Shown here: piece after piece, positions 10,101-21,304 of the stretch
Layout of the letters: every line of letters starts with the position of its first letter
Position numbering within the stretch: position 1 is the stretch's first letter
Assembly: GCF_028640845.1 (NCBI RefSeq)
Contig: NC_080540.1
Coordinates: 214,207,800-214,271,799, forward strand
Origin: Ahaetulla prasina
Lineage: Eukaryota; Chordata; Lepidosauria; Squamata; Colubridae
Length of the DNA stretch: 64,000 nucleotides
Direction of reading: 5' to 3'
Position numbers and translations under genes: made by a program
Notes under the pieces: model-generated
Seen by the model: only the letters and a program-made list of their open reading frames with translations
What the model was told of the DNA's origin: nothing
The model's database searches: none

Positions 10101-10176
10101 AAGAGTTTCAAGTGTCTCTTTATTGCCATCTGGTGGTTCTCTGGATTTTTGCATTAAATATATTATAACCCTAATC

Positions 10177-10368
10177 CAGGGGTGAAATCCAAAATTTTTC
10201 CATACTGGTTTTGTGGGCATGGCTTGGTGGGCATGACAGGGGAAAGATATTGCAAAATCTCCATTCTCACCCCACTCTGGGGCCAGCCATAGGTGGTATT
10301 TGCCGGTTCTCCAAACTACTCAAAATTTCCGCTACCAGTTCTCCAGAATCTGCTGGATTTCACCCCTC
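10177..10368. mobile_element. hAT-like MITE, 192 bp (TGAAATCC family)
   Basis: Starts CAGGGGTGAAATCC and ends GGATTTCACCCCTC. It is flanked by CCCTAATC and TCCTAATC (7 of 8 match). The interior holds TGGGCATGGCTTGGTGGGCA and GATATTGCAAAATCTCCAT, shared with elements at 20.6, 49.2, 57.2, 59.8 and 60.6 kb. Confidence 0.85.
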
Positions 10369-10376
10369 TCCTAATC

Positions 10377-11064
10377 TCCTTTCTTCTAAAAGTTGCATTT
10401 TATCCCACCACTACATCAGACGTATGTGGATGAAAAGAACTTTTCCGAATGTTGAAAGCAAAGTTTAGATTCATGCCTCCCTTCTAATGCCTCTCCTGGA
10501 ACATCAACAGTTATTCAAAAGGTCAGAGATTCTAAATGCAGCTGAATTATCAGGTTGTCTTTCTCCGGAAGTTGTACCAAGAACTACTAGGAGATGGTGA
10601 CTCTTTGGAGCAAGGTAAATTTAGTATCCAACTTCATAATTGATTTCAAAGTCTCAGTTGGAGTATGATTTGCAGAGCAGCTGCTATCATAGCGTCATTG
10701 GCAAGAATAAAGATCACTTTATGGAAGTGATTCATCATTGTCAATTTGCACATCCACCTTCACATCAGCTATTACTTTTTATAACTGTTTATTAAGCATT
10801 TTCACATATTACACAAGCTGTGATACATTAACACACAAGGTATTCTGAGATGTTTGAAATTAAAATGAAGTTCTGGAGCAGAGTACTGCAGGAATTGCTC
10901 AATATATGAAGAGCAGCTCTTAAGGATATTTCTGTTTTCTGAGAAACTAATTTTGGATGTTTAATGAATCTCAGCATACATTATGTGAGCTTCGTATGTC
11001 AGTTGCAGTACATGAATATGGGACATGTTATTCCAACAGAAACTTCAGGGCAACTGGATTGATG
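10377..11064. other. Unassigned sequence
   Basis: No gene or repeat recognised between two hAT-like elements. Confidence 0.4.
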
Positions 11065-11072
11065 GTTTAGGT

Positions 11073-11465
11073 CAGTGTTGGTGAACCTTTTCAACAGTGA
11101 GTGCTGAAATGGAAGCATGCACGTGGGGGAACACTGGACACCAGAAGAGCAGCTCCCTGGCGTGCATGCGCGGGAGTGCCAGAAACAGGAAGACCAGTTC
11201 CTCAGCGCACCCTGGACACTTGGTCTTCCAGTTTCTGGTGCACATGCGCGCGTGAAGACCAGGTGGCTGGCATGCATACACGTGCCAGAAACCAGAAGCT
11301 CAGCTTCCTGGCACGTGCATGCATACTAGGGAACTCCTCTCCCAGTTTCCGGTGCGTGAAATCGACCATTGGAACCCAGAAGAATAATGGGTGACGGCTG
11401 GTGTGCCCGGAGAGATGACTCTGTGTGCTGCTTCCGGCACGCATGCCATAGGTTCGCCATCACGG
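11073..11465. mobile_element. hAT-like MITE, 393 bp (GGTGAACC family)
   Basis: Starts CAGTGTTGGTGAACC and ends GGTTCGCCATCACGG. A perfect 8-bp duplication GTTTAGGT lies at 11065-11072 and 11466-11473. The interior is GC-rich with repeated GTGCATGCGCG-like blocks; the several overlapping ORFs on both strands are a by-product. Same family as the 36-kb element. Confidence 0.85.
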
Positions 11466-11642
11466 GTTTAGGTTGTTTTGCTGTGTTTCAGCTTTAAACC
11501 TTTTCAATTCACAAAGCAACATTTCATAAAGATGAATCAATTCCACTTTACTTGAGCTAAGAGGCAGAGAGACAAATTACAATTGTTCTGAGGCAGAATA
11601 GCTTAAGAACCTAGTTGTCTGGGACTTATATAGTAATTTAGG

Positions 11643-13255
11643 TAGGTAAAGCTCCAGGCCCAGATAAGATAACTCCTTCTTGCTTAAAAGTCTGTGCTGA
11701 CCAACTGGCCCCCATCATCACCCATATTTTCAATAAATCACTAGAGATGTGCTATGTTCTTGCTTCAAACGCTCTACCATCATCCCATTGCCAAAGAAGC
11801 CCACCATCAAGGAACTGAATGACTACAGACCAGTTGCTTTAACATCTGTAGTCATGAAAACCTTTGAAAGGCTAGTGCTTTCCTACTTGAAAACCATCAC
11901 GGATCCGCTGTTAGACCCCTTGCAATTTGCATACTGAGCAAATAGATCAACAGATAATGCTGTTAATATGGCTCTGCACTACATCCTACAACATCTTGAG
12001 TCTCCAAAGACCTATGCAAGGGTCGTCTTTGTAGACTTTAGTTCAGCATTCAATACCATCATTCCAGACATTCTTCTAACTAAGCTAAACAAGCTACAGG
12101 TACCGGAACAGACTTGTAAGTGGATCACAAGCTTCCTAACAAACAGGAAGCAGCAGGTGAAGCTAAGCAAGATCACATCAAATACCTGTACAATTAGCAC
12201 AGGGGGCCCCCAAGGCTGTGTGCTCTCCCCACTTCTCTTCTCTCTGTATACCAATGACTGCATCTCCAATGATCCATCTGTTAAGCTACTGAAGTTCGCA
12301 GATGACACAACAGTGATTGGTCTCATTCGAGACAATGACGAATCCGCATATAGACGAGAGGTCGAACGACTAGCCTTGTGGTGCAACCAAAACAATCTGG
12401 AACTGAACACACTCAAAACCGTAGAAATGGTGGTAGACTTTAGGAGAAACCCTTCCATACTTCCACCTCTCACAATACTAGACAACACAGTATCAACAGT
12501 AGAAACCTTTAAATTTCTAGGTTCTATCATATCGCAAGATCTAAAATGGACAACTAACATCAAAAACATAATCAAAAAAGGACAACAAAGAATGTTCTTT
12601 CTGCGTCAACTCAGTAAGCTCAAACTGCCCAAGGAGCTGCAGATTCAGTTCTACAGAGGAATTATTGAGTCTGTCATTTGCACCTCTATAACTGTCTGGT
12701 TCGGTTCTGCAGCCCAACAAGAAAGACATAGACTTCAGAGGATAGTTAGAACTGCAGAAAAAATAATTGCTACCAACTTGCCTTCCATTGAGGACCTGTA
12801 TACTGCACGAATCAAGAAGAGGGCCATGAAAATATTTACAGATCCCTCACATCCAGGACATAAACTGTTTCAACTCCTACCCTCAAAACGATGCTATAGA
12901 GCACTGCACACCAGAACAACTAGACACAAGAACAGTTTTTTCCTGAAGGCCATCACTCTGCTAAATAAATAATTCCCTCAACACTGTCAAACTATTTACT
13001 AAATCTGCACTACTATTAATCTTCTCATCGTTCCCATCACCAATCTCTTTCCACTTTCTGTATGACTGTAACTTTGTTGCTGGCAATCCTTATGATTTAT
13101 ATTAATATATTGACCATCATTTGTGTTGTAAATGTTGTACCTTGATGAAGGTATCTTTTCTTTTATGTACACTGAGAGCATATGCACCAAGACAAATTCC
13201 TTGTGTGTCCAATCACACTTGGCCAATAAAAAAATTCTATTCTATTCTATTCTAA
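11643..13255 (+). mobile_element. 5'-truncated L3-like (CR1 superfamily) LINE
   Basis: Starts inside ORF2 at GKAPGPDKITP and runs through the RT, the C-terminal domain, the stop codon (12970) and a 280-bp 3' UTR to an (ATTCT)4 tail. The last unique bases, CACTTGGCCAATAAA, recur at 24.5, 28.0, 32.0, 60.2 and 61.9 kb, always with a pentamer tail. Snake L3-type LINEs are known for such microsatellite tails. I found no clear target duplication. Confidence 0.85.
11645..12972 (+). pseudogene. L3-like LINE reverse transcriptase, broken
   Basis: Reverse transcriptase of a target-primed non-LTR element. Visible in order: GKAPGPDKI at the start; [13 protein letters not shown] (fingers, about 11815); [11 protein letters not shown] (motif A, about 12030); [16 protein letters not shown] (motif B, about 12203); FADDTT (motif C with both catalytic Asp, about 12295); FKFLGSIISQDLKW (motif D/E region, about 12510); then the C-terminal WFGSAAQQERHRLQRIVRTA and DPSHPGHKLFQLLPSKR. 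From 11968 the frame is open for 334 codons to its natural stop. Two lesions upstream kill it: a 4-base loss near 11758, and a TGA at 11935 where the 63-kb copy has CGA, a CpG transition. The endonuclease is absent through 5' truncation. Confidence 0.88.
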
Positions 13256-14794
13256 ACTATCTTCAAACAGACATACTCTAAGAGAGGGGAGGGTTCTGGT
13301 TAGGCCTTTAGGGAAGGCATGATGTGAAAATGTCTTAATTGGGTTGGAGAAAATCTTAAATGGAGGTAAATAAAAGTGTTAGAACCATCCATCCCCTAGT
13401 TTCACAAGATATTTCAGTAATATAGAGCAACAGTCTATTGAAAACGATTCAGCATTTTGTCTATGAATTTACAACAGATCTTAAAGATTTGAAACTTTCC
13501 TACACCAAGGGGCAAACTAACCAATAGGTAAAATTCATATTTTTCTGCCTGCCTGTGGATTGTCATGTCATTAAATGAAAAGGAAACGTGGCTCATGTCA
13601 GATCACAGCAGCTGCACATGAAGTAAGGGAACCGTTGTCTTTTTAACACAATTGTATCATCCATTAAATCCCCCCCCCCCAGTGCAACCCACTTGTGGCA
13701 TTTGAAGAATATTTTATTAAGCATACACACATAGGGCACACCTTTAAAAAGTATACCAAGGGACTGGTGGAAAGAAATTATTTTCCTATCCCATGAACAG
13801 TGGTGTTGACTAGGATTGGGCCTCATGCTTCTACAATTAAAGAAATTAAGAAGGAAAGTAGAGAGCAGCAGGCAAATTCTATACTTGTACTTTGTGTATC
13901 TGTTAAATTCACTGAAAAAGAAGTTCTTCTCAGACCTAAAACAGAGTTCTTAGGTTATTTTGATAACCTCTTCCCTGGATGAGTAATTACTTTCTCCTTA
14001 GAGCTGGTCTGCATCAGTAATTTAGAGTGTGTGTGTTTGTGTCCATGTGTGGAGAAATTAAGTAGTGCTGATTCAACAAAGGATGTAGTGGGACTCACAT
14101 TGAATTAACTACCTTCCAGATCCTTCTTGGTTATTGCTCTGTGACTCTAGAACCAATCTCTCTCCAATAGGGCTGCCTGATTAATATCGGTAGTAGTTTT
14201 AGATCCAGAGAGCAAAGGTTACTCAGGCATTTAAAATTTTAATTTCTTGTTGCTCCTTCTGGTTACCTAATAAATTTTGATGATGCCCATCGGTTTTCAA
14301 GAATGATTTATTTTCAACTTTGATTTAATAAGGAGCAAATGGGACATTCAGCAGAAAGTTGCATATAATTACATAGCCCAAAGATAACTCTATATATAAC
14401 ATGATTCCTTCCTTCTCCCCCCCCCACCTTCTGACATATACCAAAAGAAAAGTAGCAGCATAAACATAGTTAGCATAGACAAGGGTTCTATGCAGTGGGC
14501 TAGACTCTGCTCCTGCCCCATAGATGTTTGTGCATGATTTGCAGGTAGGAGTGTATCTATTTAGGGTACTTGTGAATATACAGTAATGACAATTCTTCCT
14601 GAAGGCCTCATTCCAAAAAAGAAAAGGGCAGGAAGAAGAGAAAATAAATCTATGTTAATTAACAACTAATTAAAAAGAACTGCCTGTACGATAAGATACT
14701 TTATTCTTTAAAAAAAATCACAAAATTGATTTCCGTGGCTGTATACACTATATCAACTATTCGCCACTGTTACATGTAGAAGCAGCGAAAGCAG
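13256..14794. other. Unassigned 1.5 kb
   Basis: AT-rich, with a C10 run near 13670, a GT-rich stretch near 14028 and a C9 run near 14417. No ORF or repeat family recognised. Confidence 0.45.
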
Positions 14795-14797
14795 GAT

Positions 14798-15243
14798 GTT
14801 ATTGTTAATTGCGAAATCGTGTCTGACCCATCGCGACCCCATGGACAACATTCCTCTAGGCCTTCCTGTCCTCTATCATCCCATGGAGAACATCTAAGAT
14901 CACGCCTACTGATTCAGTGACTCCATCCACCCACCTCATTCTCTGTCATCCCCTCAATCTTTCCCAGGATTAGGCTCTTCTCCAGTGAGTCCTTCCTTCT
15001 CATTAAGTGGCTAAAGTATTTCAGTTTCATCTTCAGGATCTGGCCTTCTAAAGAGCAGTCAGGGTTGATCTCCTCTAGGACTGACCGGTTTGATTGTCTT
15101 GCAGTCCAAGGGATTTGCAGGAGTCTTCTCCAGCACCAGAGTTCAAAGGCCTCAATTCTTTGGCGCTCAGCCTTCCTTATAGTCCAACTTTCACAACCAT
15201 ACATTGCAATTGGGAAACCATAGCCTTGACTATACGCACTTTT
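14798..15243 (-). pseudogene. BovB (RTE) LINE 3' end, minus strand
   Basis: The minus strand reads the C-terminal end of BovB ORF2: MYGCESWTIRKAERQRIEAF, then ELWCWRRLLQIPWTARQSN, INPDCSLEGQILKMKLKYF and HLMRRKDSLEKSLILGKIEG. These are hallmark BovB residues. The 3' UTR ends at GACCCATCGCGATT-like sequence close to 14800. The 5' truncation falls at GCACTTTT, and AT-rich sequence follows. Confidence 0.85.
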
Positions 15244-15449
15244 TTAAAATCAAATTTTTATTATTTTTTTAAAAAAATATACATATCATTGTGTGAATGG
15301 CGTGATGTTTGAGTATTATACATTTCAATACATATAACATATTCCTAATTATTACAAAGGTGCTTTGGAGAAAAGGTTTGAATTACATTAGAATTTAAAG
15401 GTTTAAACTATATTAGAATTACATTAAACTATATTAAAATGTTCAGCAA
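15244..15449. other. AT-rich stretch, possibly an L1 3' end
   Basis: TTTTTATTATTTTTTTAAA followed by CATACAT-type sequence recalls the 3' end of the minus-strand L1 at 43.3 kb. The match is too short to be sure. Confidence 0.25.
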
Positions 15450-15682
15450 AAGAGACCCAGTTTGGTGTAGTGTTTAAAGTACTAGGCTAGGAAGCAGGAG
15501 ACCTGAGTTCTAGTCCCGGCTTAGCCATGAAAGCCAGCTGCCTTACCTTGGGCCAGTCACTCTCTCTCAGCTCAGCTCACCTCCCAGGGTTGTTGCTGTG
15601 GGAAGGAAGATGTGTTTGTGTGTGTGTGTGTTGGAAACGTTCACCACCTTGAGCTATTTGTAAAAATAATAAACAAAAAAAG
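15450..15682 (+). mobile_element. CORE-SINE (MIR-like) with tRNA head
   Basis: Head: CAGTTTGGTGTAGTG (A box) and GAGTTCTAGTCCC (B box). Core: CTTGGGCCAGTCACTCTCTC followed by CTCCCAGGGTTGTTGCTGTG, the MIR/CORE-SINE signature. Tail: CACCTTGAGCTATTTGTAAA then AATAATAAAC. A (GT)n run at about 15615 lies in the body. Confidence 0.8.
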
Positions 15683-17000
15683 TGCCCAGTATATTTTGTA
15701 AAGTAAATTAGAAATTGGGAACCAAGATAGAATGCATTTCTATGTTATATTGATACACAAATCCGGATTTCTTCTTTTGCATTGTGTAAAGTATGCAGTG
15801 AACTGGAATGTGAACAGGCCATTTTGTTAGCCGTTTAACCATGGAGATACAGCAAAAGGAAAATAGTTTCAGTTTCAATAATGTCTGTGGATAATGGAAA
15901 CCAGTTACTCAGCCGTGAAAAATGTGGGGCTGATGTAGCAGGCAGCATACCTATGACCATAGCCAGGAAAAGGCCTAGCAAGCCACTTGTTTCAAATAAA
16001 GTGCAATTTTCAAAGAAAGTGAGAAATGTCGGGCCGTTCCTCCGGAACTCACATTGCAAATAGGAATCCAAAAGTACTCCAGCATGGATTTCTTTTACAA
16101 TTCTGCGGCCTGGCTGATTCCTTTGCAGCACAGATGGAAGCAGTGCAGTGGCATCTGCTAGCATCCGTCATTCGCAGCTCAGAACTTTCATACAAAGCAG
16201 CATATATTTGCCAAAGAAGTGCGCAAAGTGTATTTTAGGAGAACGCTGCCTTAAAAATAGGCATTAGGGGAAAATTACGAATAAAACCATATTTTTAATG
16301 GTAAGCTAGCTAGAACAGCCACTAGATACATTTTCTTTCTTAAAAGCCAAGAACTGGATGGAGCAGAGAAAAATGTAAACACAAGTGAGTCTTCCTTGGT
16401 CAAGGTTTATCCTGATCTACACATCCAAACTGCAAATATTCCCCGTGGCATGCCTATTATCGATATCATTATTTCCTGTGTGTGTTTGTTCTTCAATTTG
16501 CCATATAAGACCAACGCATCAATATTCTACACATCTTGGTCAGGTTTCCTGTTCTGAAGAGTGCATTTACTTGATGGATGCTGAGTGCCTAGCAGCAATC
16601 CATTCTGCTGTGGTGCATAGAATTTGAGTGCAACATTGCTTTTTGAAAACATTAAAGGGTTGTATTTTTTTTTTCTCCCTATTGATCCTAAACTCCTTTC
16701 CGGGCTGAACCTGGCCACGATGTAAAAAGGACACGAAAAATAAGCCATCAAAAGAATAAATGGATTTTTCAGGCTATGTGCAAATCCCAGATAAACAAGC
16801 ATATATTTTCAGTGTATCAAGCCTAGAGCTTTTTTTTCTCCCAAGGAACAGCAAATGATAGCTGAATGATAAGTGTCTTAAGCTTCAGAAGAAGGAAATC
16901 TTGCATAGCAAATACAGCTTGTCAAATCTTGCTATCGTTTGTCTTAGCCAATTCAGAATAGCAAGTATACTAATATGTGCATTTCGTGGCTTCATAGCAT
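15683..17000. other. Unassigned 1.3 kb
   Basis: The overlapping ORFs on both strands near 15835-16240 encode nothing recognisable. No repeat family seen. Confidence 0.4.
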
Positions 17001-17004
17001 TCAG

Positions 17005-17172
17005 CCTTCCATCCTTTATAAGGTAGGTAAAATGAGGACCCAGATTGTTGGGGGGGGCAATAAGTTGACTTTGTAAAAATATACAAATAGAATGAGTCTA
17101 TTGCCTTATACACTGTAAGCCGCCCTGAGTCTTCGGAGAAGGGCGGGGTATAAATGTAAACAAAAAAAAAAA
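17005..17172 (+). mobile_element. SINE body and tail, head missing
   Basis: Contains CAGCCTTCCATCCTTTATAA, GAGGACCCAGATTGTTGGGG and the tail CCGCCCTGAGTCTTCGGAGA, then poly-A. It is the same family as the minus-strand SINE at 2.1 kb, 5'-truncated. Confidence 0.7.
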
Positions 17173-17586
17173 ATTGTTGTTGTGATTGCTGTGAAACTAA
17201 ATTTAAAAAGAGCACCTTTGTCCATATGCTGTTTTCATACTCTTAGATTCTGACAGTCTGAGGGAAGTTGCAATTTGTTATTTTTTTTTTATTGGTGACT
17301 TATGTCCTTCCCTACGCCAACATTTTAATCATGTTACCATTACAATGGTTGATTCCCCCCCCCCCCGTTTCTTGCCACCCAGTAAAAAGCAGATGCATAT
17401 TACTGTCAGCTATGTTTAAAAGTCCGTCTGTTTTAACTGTGATTTTATGCGGAGACCATTGATTTTATGTGGAAACTGCTGCATCCAAGAGGGATAAAGA
17501 AAAGTGGGAAACCACTGCTTTGTGGTGCCATCTTTGATAGGGAACTTTGAAGTTTTCATTGAACAGTCCATTGAAATTGTCCATTT
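17173..17586. other. Unassigned sequence
   Basis: Runs of T (17280) and C (17357); no gene or repeat recognised. Confidence 0.4.
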
Positions 17587-17590
17587 CTAA

Positions 17591-18066
17591 GCAGAGACAT
17601 CACCCTGCCAACACCCTGCTATAGTCAAGGCTATGGTTTTCCCAGTTGCAATGTATGGCTCTGAAAGTTGGACCATAAGAAAGGCTGAGCGCCAAAGAAT
17701 TGAGGCCTTTGAACTCTGGTGCTGGAGAAGACTCCTGCGAGTCCCTTGGACTGCAAGGCAATCAAATCGGTCAGTCCTCGAGGAAATCAACCCTGACTGC
17801 TCTTTAGAAGGCCAGATCCTGAAAATGAAAATGAAATACTTTGGCCACTTAATGAGAAGGAAGGGCACACTGGAGAAGAGCCTAATGCTGGGAACGATTG
17901 AGGGCAAAAGAAGAAGGGGATGACAGAGAATAAGGTGGCTGGATGGAGTCACTGAAGCATGAGCTTAAATGGACTCCAGGGGATAGTAGAGGACAGGAAG
18001 GCCTGGAGGAACATTGTCCATGGGGTCACAATGGGTCAGACATGACTTTGCGACTAACAACAACAA
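17591..18066 (+). pseudogene. BovB (RTE) LINE 3' end, plus strand
   Basis: Opens at the ORF2 segment for SRDITLP and continues MVFPVAMYGSESWTIRKAER, ELWCWRRLLRVPWTARQSN, INPDCSLEGQILKMKMKYF and HLMRRKGTLEKSLMLGTIEG, the C-terminus of BovB ORF2. A TGA at 17921 replaces an expected CGA (CpG decay), after which QRIRWLDGV continues in frame. The 3' UTR ends TGACTTTGCGACTAACAACA with an (AAC)n-like tail. BovB spreads horizontally between vertebrates and is abundant in squamates. Confidence 0.88.
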
Positions 18067-18359
18067 ACCACAGACTACTCATGACACTTAGCAGAGATGG
18101 CCCCTGTAAATGAGCAATCCACAGGAGAAATCATGTCAGGAGCTTCAGAATCAAATGGCCAGTTAATGAAAACTCTTGGCACTTCACCGAGGCATTGTAG
18201 CTGACATATTGCAAAGAGGCAGATTAAAGCATCTTCATGAAACACCGACCGACTGTGATGTGTAGAATCCAAATTTGTATCTTTCGTCTCCATTCCAGTA
18301 ATCTTTCGCCTCACAGAATGCCAGTTTAGGTTTTTGTTTTAATCTGAAATTAAACTACA
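18067..18359. other. Unassigned sequence
   Basis: Short intervening sequence with no recognisable feature. Confidence 0.4.
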
Positions 18360-18367
18360 CTCTATTG

Positions 18368-18638
18368 CAGGGTGTCAAACTCAAGGCCTGCGGGCCGGAT
18401 ATGGCCCACAGGGCCACCCTGAAAACAATGAAGGACCGGCTGGTGGTGTCTCTGCCAGTGACAGAGCACTCGGGCCACCGCAGGCACCACAGGCAGAGCA
18501 CTCGGGCCACCGCAGGCACCACAGGCACCGATGACATGAGTGACATCTAGCTGGGCTTGCCCACCCGGCCCACCTGGCCCACCAAGGTCAAACACAACCC
18601 TGATCCTGTCCTCAATGAAATCGAGTTTGACACCCCTT
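18368..18638. mobile_element. hAT-like MITE, 271 bp (TGTCAAACTC family)
   Basis: Starts CAGGGTGTCAAACTC and ends GAGTTTGACACCCCTT. CTCTATTG is duplicated perfectly at 18360-18367 and 18639-18646. The interior has two copies of a CACTCGGGCCACCGCAGGCA block (18468 and 18501). It is the clearest proof in the window that this family makes 8-bp duplications. Confidence 0.9.
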
Positions 18639-18646
18639 CTCTATTG

Positions 18647-19030
18647 ACTCAAACTTAGCCATTTATCCTATGTTTGGGACTTAAATGACTCGTTGGTCTT
18701 TCCATTCACAAATTGTGAAGGCATATGGTAGGCATACCATTTTGTCCCGTTTTGGGTGTGAGGTCTGGATGTTGGGCTGGAATTAGATATGATGAGGACT
18801 CAATTTATAGGAAACCGTAGGGGTTCTATTTGACAAATACTAACAGAGAAGATGACAATGTCACAAATGAACCTTGTAACAATACCGCCAAGATACATCA
18901 TGAACCCATGATGGGGTTTGAATAGAAGGTATGAATATAGATGCAGAATCAAAGCTTATCTTTATCAGTCAGTAAGGGTCATGTGAGCCAAAGAGGAGCG
19001 CTTAATTTACTTTTGATATATAGGCAGTCC
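18647..19030. other. Unassigned sequence
   Basis: No gene or repeat recognised. Confidence 0.4.
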
Positions 19031-19033
19031 TAA

Positions 19034-19268
19034 GGAGTGATGCAGTGCCCTAGAGGTGGAGCTCTCGCCTCACAATCAGGAGGCTGTGAGATCAATCCTA
19101 GGTAAAGGCAGATGTGTCTGTCTCTGGGCACAATGATAATATATCTGCTGAACAAAACTCCGCATTGACAACAGGAAAGGCATTCGGCCAATAAACACCG
19201 TGCTAGCTCTATTCAGTTGCCCAGACTGCACCCCGCAAGGGATTATGGGGTTGTTAAAAGATGATGAT
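19034..19268 (+). mobile_element. tRNA-derived SINE with GATGAT tail
   Basis: Head with TAGAGGTGGAGCTCTCGCCT (A box) and a degenerate B box at GAGATCAATCC. The body has CATTCGGCCAATAAACACCG and GCCCAGACTGCACCCCGCAA, and it ends GTTGTTAAAAGATGATGAT. This tail differs from all the other SINEs here and looks like an RTE-type 3' end. Confidence 0.6.
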
Positions 19269-19652
19269 ACAGGCAGTCCTTGACTTAACCATTCATTTAA
19301 TGACTGTTCAAAGTTACAATGGCACTAAAGTGACATGTGATTTATCACAATTACAATTTTTGCAGCATCGCCATGGTCACGTGTTCAAAATCCAGGTGCT
19401 TGACAACTAACATGTATTTATGTCAGTTGGACTACATTCCATGGTCATGTGATCATCATCTGTAATCTTCCCAGCTGGCTTTCAACAAGCAAAGCCAATG
19501 GAGGAAGCCAGATTGGCTTAACGGCCATGTTGCTAACAACCATTAGCAATGCAGTGACTTGTTTAACAATTATGGCATGAAAAGTCATAGAATGGGGCAC
19601 TACTGACTTAACAAATTGCCTTGCTTAGTAATGGAAATTTTTGGCTCAGTTG
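19269..19652 (+). mobile_element. Non-autonomous DNA-transposon-like repeat (family P)
   Basis: Starts ACAGGCAGTCCTTGACTTAA and ends with TTGCTTAGTAATGGAAATTT before GGCTCAGTTGTCATC. Related copies lie at 39.7 kb (+), 57.7 kb (-) and, as fragments, near 26.4 and 45.6 kb. In the better ends the start (CAGGTAGTCC, ACTTAC) and finish (AAGT, GGACTACC) are complementary. I have no name for it; I call it family P here only. Confidence 0.6.
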
Positions 19653-19662
19653 TCATCTACCT

Positions 19663-19785
19663 CATGGGTGTCAAACTTGTGACGTCACGTGACACATTGT
19701 GATGTTTTTTGCCTTTGTGGAACTGGGGTAGGCCTGGCCTGCGCGTGATGCATCCAGCCTGCAGGCCGCCAGTTTGACACCCCTG
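19663..19785. mobile_element. Short hAT-like MITE, 123 bp
   Basis: CATGGGTGTCAAACTTGTGA at the left and CAGTTTGACACCCCTG at the right. The interior has GTGACGTCACGTGAC, which recurs in the 59.1-kb copy. The target duplication is not clear. Confidence 0.75.
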
Positions 19786-20612
19786 TCTATGTATCAAATT
19801 AAAATGTAATCCTTAAATTTTGAGAGGCCCCTTCAGACATCAAGGCTGCAGCTCATTTCACTTATGTCTAAATAAGGTTCTGCTTGAAAGTATGCGTGGC
19901 TTCATGGGGAGCAATTGGTAAGCAAGCACACTTCGTAACATAGTACAAATCCATTCTTAATTGTGACACACAGCTGTTAAGACATCAGCCTTAGTTTCCA
20001 GCTTCTTGATTTTATGAGGCAGACTTACTTGCAGGGCAGTGCAAGTAAGAGCAAAAATAACTTCTCTCTAGATGGGCTTTTTTTTTTTTTTTTTGCTCTT
20101 CTGCGGATGTGTTGTGATAATACGGTTTTTATTATTAGCAGTAAAAGGATAATGTTATAGTTTAATTCTGCACTCTGCCTTTTAGCTGGTATATTACAGT
20201 AGCTTTTAGCTTTTTGGACTTGTGGGTTCTTTGCTTTGAAAATGCCATTTCCTGTGAATCCTAAATACCATTAAGAAATGCTGGGCAAATCACACCCATC
20301 TTTTTTGTCCTGTGCAGATCTGCTATTTCTGATCATATCCATGGTAATCTCCCTCCAGTCTCCAAGTAGGCTGTCAAGGACAATTAGATGACTCTAGGCT
20401 GTCTTCAAAAATATGCAGAGAAATGACAGATTATCTACCAAATAGCCCCTCTTCATCTTTCTTTCTTTTTTGGGGGCGGGCGGGGAATGAGGATTAGGAG
20501 ATCCCAGAGCTTTTCAGAAAAAAAAAATAGCTGGGGTTATTTTTATAATACTATCAGAGACTGCATACTGAAATGACATTACTATCCTCAGCAGCATTTT
20601 GTTAAGCTTTCA
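19786..20612. other. Unassigned sequence
   Basis: Contains a T22 run near 20079. No gene seen. Confidence 0.4.
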
Positions 20613-20620
20613 GATAAAGC

Positions 20621-20924
20621 CAGTGGTGAAATCCACTTTTTTTTACTACCAGTTCTATGGGCGTGGCTTGGTGGACGTGGTGTGGCTTGGTGGGCGTGGC
20701 CGGGGAAGGATACTGCAAAATCTCCATTCCCACCCCACTCCAGGGGAAGAATAGTGCTAAATCCCTATTCCCTAGTCAATCCTGGGGGAAGGTTATTGCA
20801 AAATCTCCATTCCCACCCCACTCTGGAGCCAGCCAGAAATGGTATTTGACGGTTCTCCAAACCGCTCGAAATTTCCGCTACTGGTTCTCCAGAACCTGTC
20901 AGAACCTGCTGGATTTCACCCCTG
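20621..20924. mobile_element. hAT-like MITE, 304 bp (TGAAATCC family)
   Basis: Starts CAGTGGTGAAATCCAC and ends CTGGATTTCACCCCTG. It is flanked by GATAAAGC and GATGAAGC (7 of 8). The interior carries two copies of a GGATACTGCAAAATCTCCAT-like block, the start of the expansion that becomes a minisatellite at 57.3 kb. Confidence 0.85.
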
Positions 20925-20932
20925 GATGAAGC

Positions 20933-21296
20933 CAATTTTGACTCCCTAAAATGTGAACTTGTTTGGCTGATCCCATTCCTGCAGTTAGTTCAGCAGAGTT
21001 GTCTCCTGGGGCAGCCAAGAGAATACTTCCTCTAGGTGAGGAAGTCTGCTTTCCGACAGCTGGGAGACTCCACAAGTATTCCATAATGTACCACTCAGGA
21101 CCCCTCCAATAGAGGTGGTCAGCCAGTGGGTGTATCTTTGGCAAAAGGAAATGGCTCAGGTCGGGTGGGAGTTTGGCTCCAAACATGCCCAGCCTCCCAT
21201 CCTGCCCAAGTTTTTTTTTATTGTATATAATGAAAGATCAGTCCCTCATAATCTACAGGGATCAAAGTTTCCTCTGCTTGATTAAAAAAACAACAC
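20933..21296. other. Unassigned sequence
   Basis: No gene or repeat recognised. Confidence 0.4.
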
Positions 21297-21304
21297 CTCT
21301 GTTG

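Noticed and set aside
12012..12575. 187-codon minus ORF opposite the L3 RT
   Set aside because: Antisense shadow; all RT motifs are on the plus strand.
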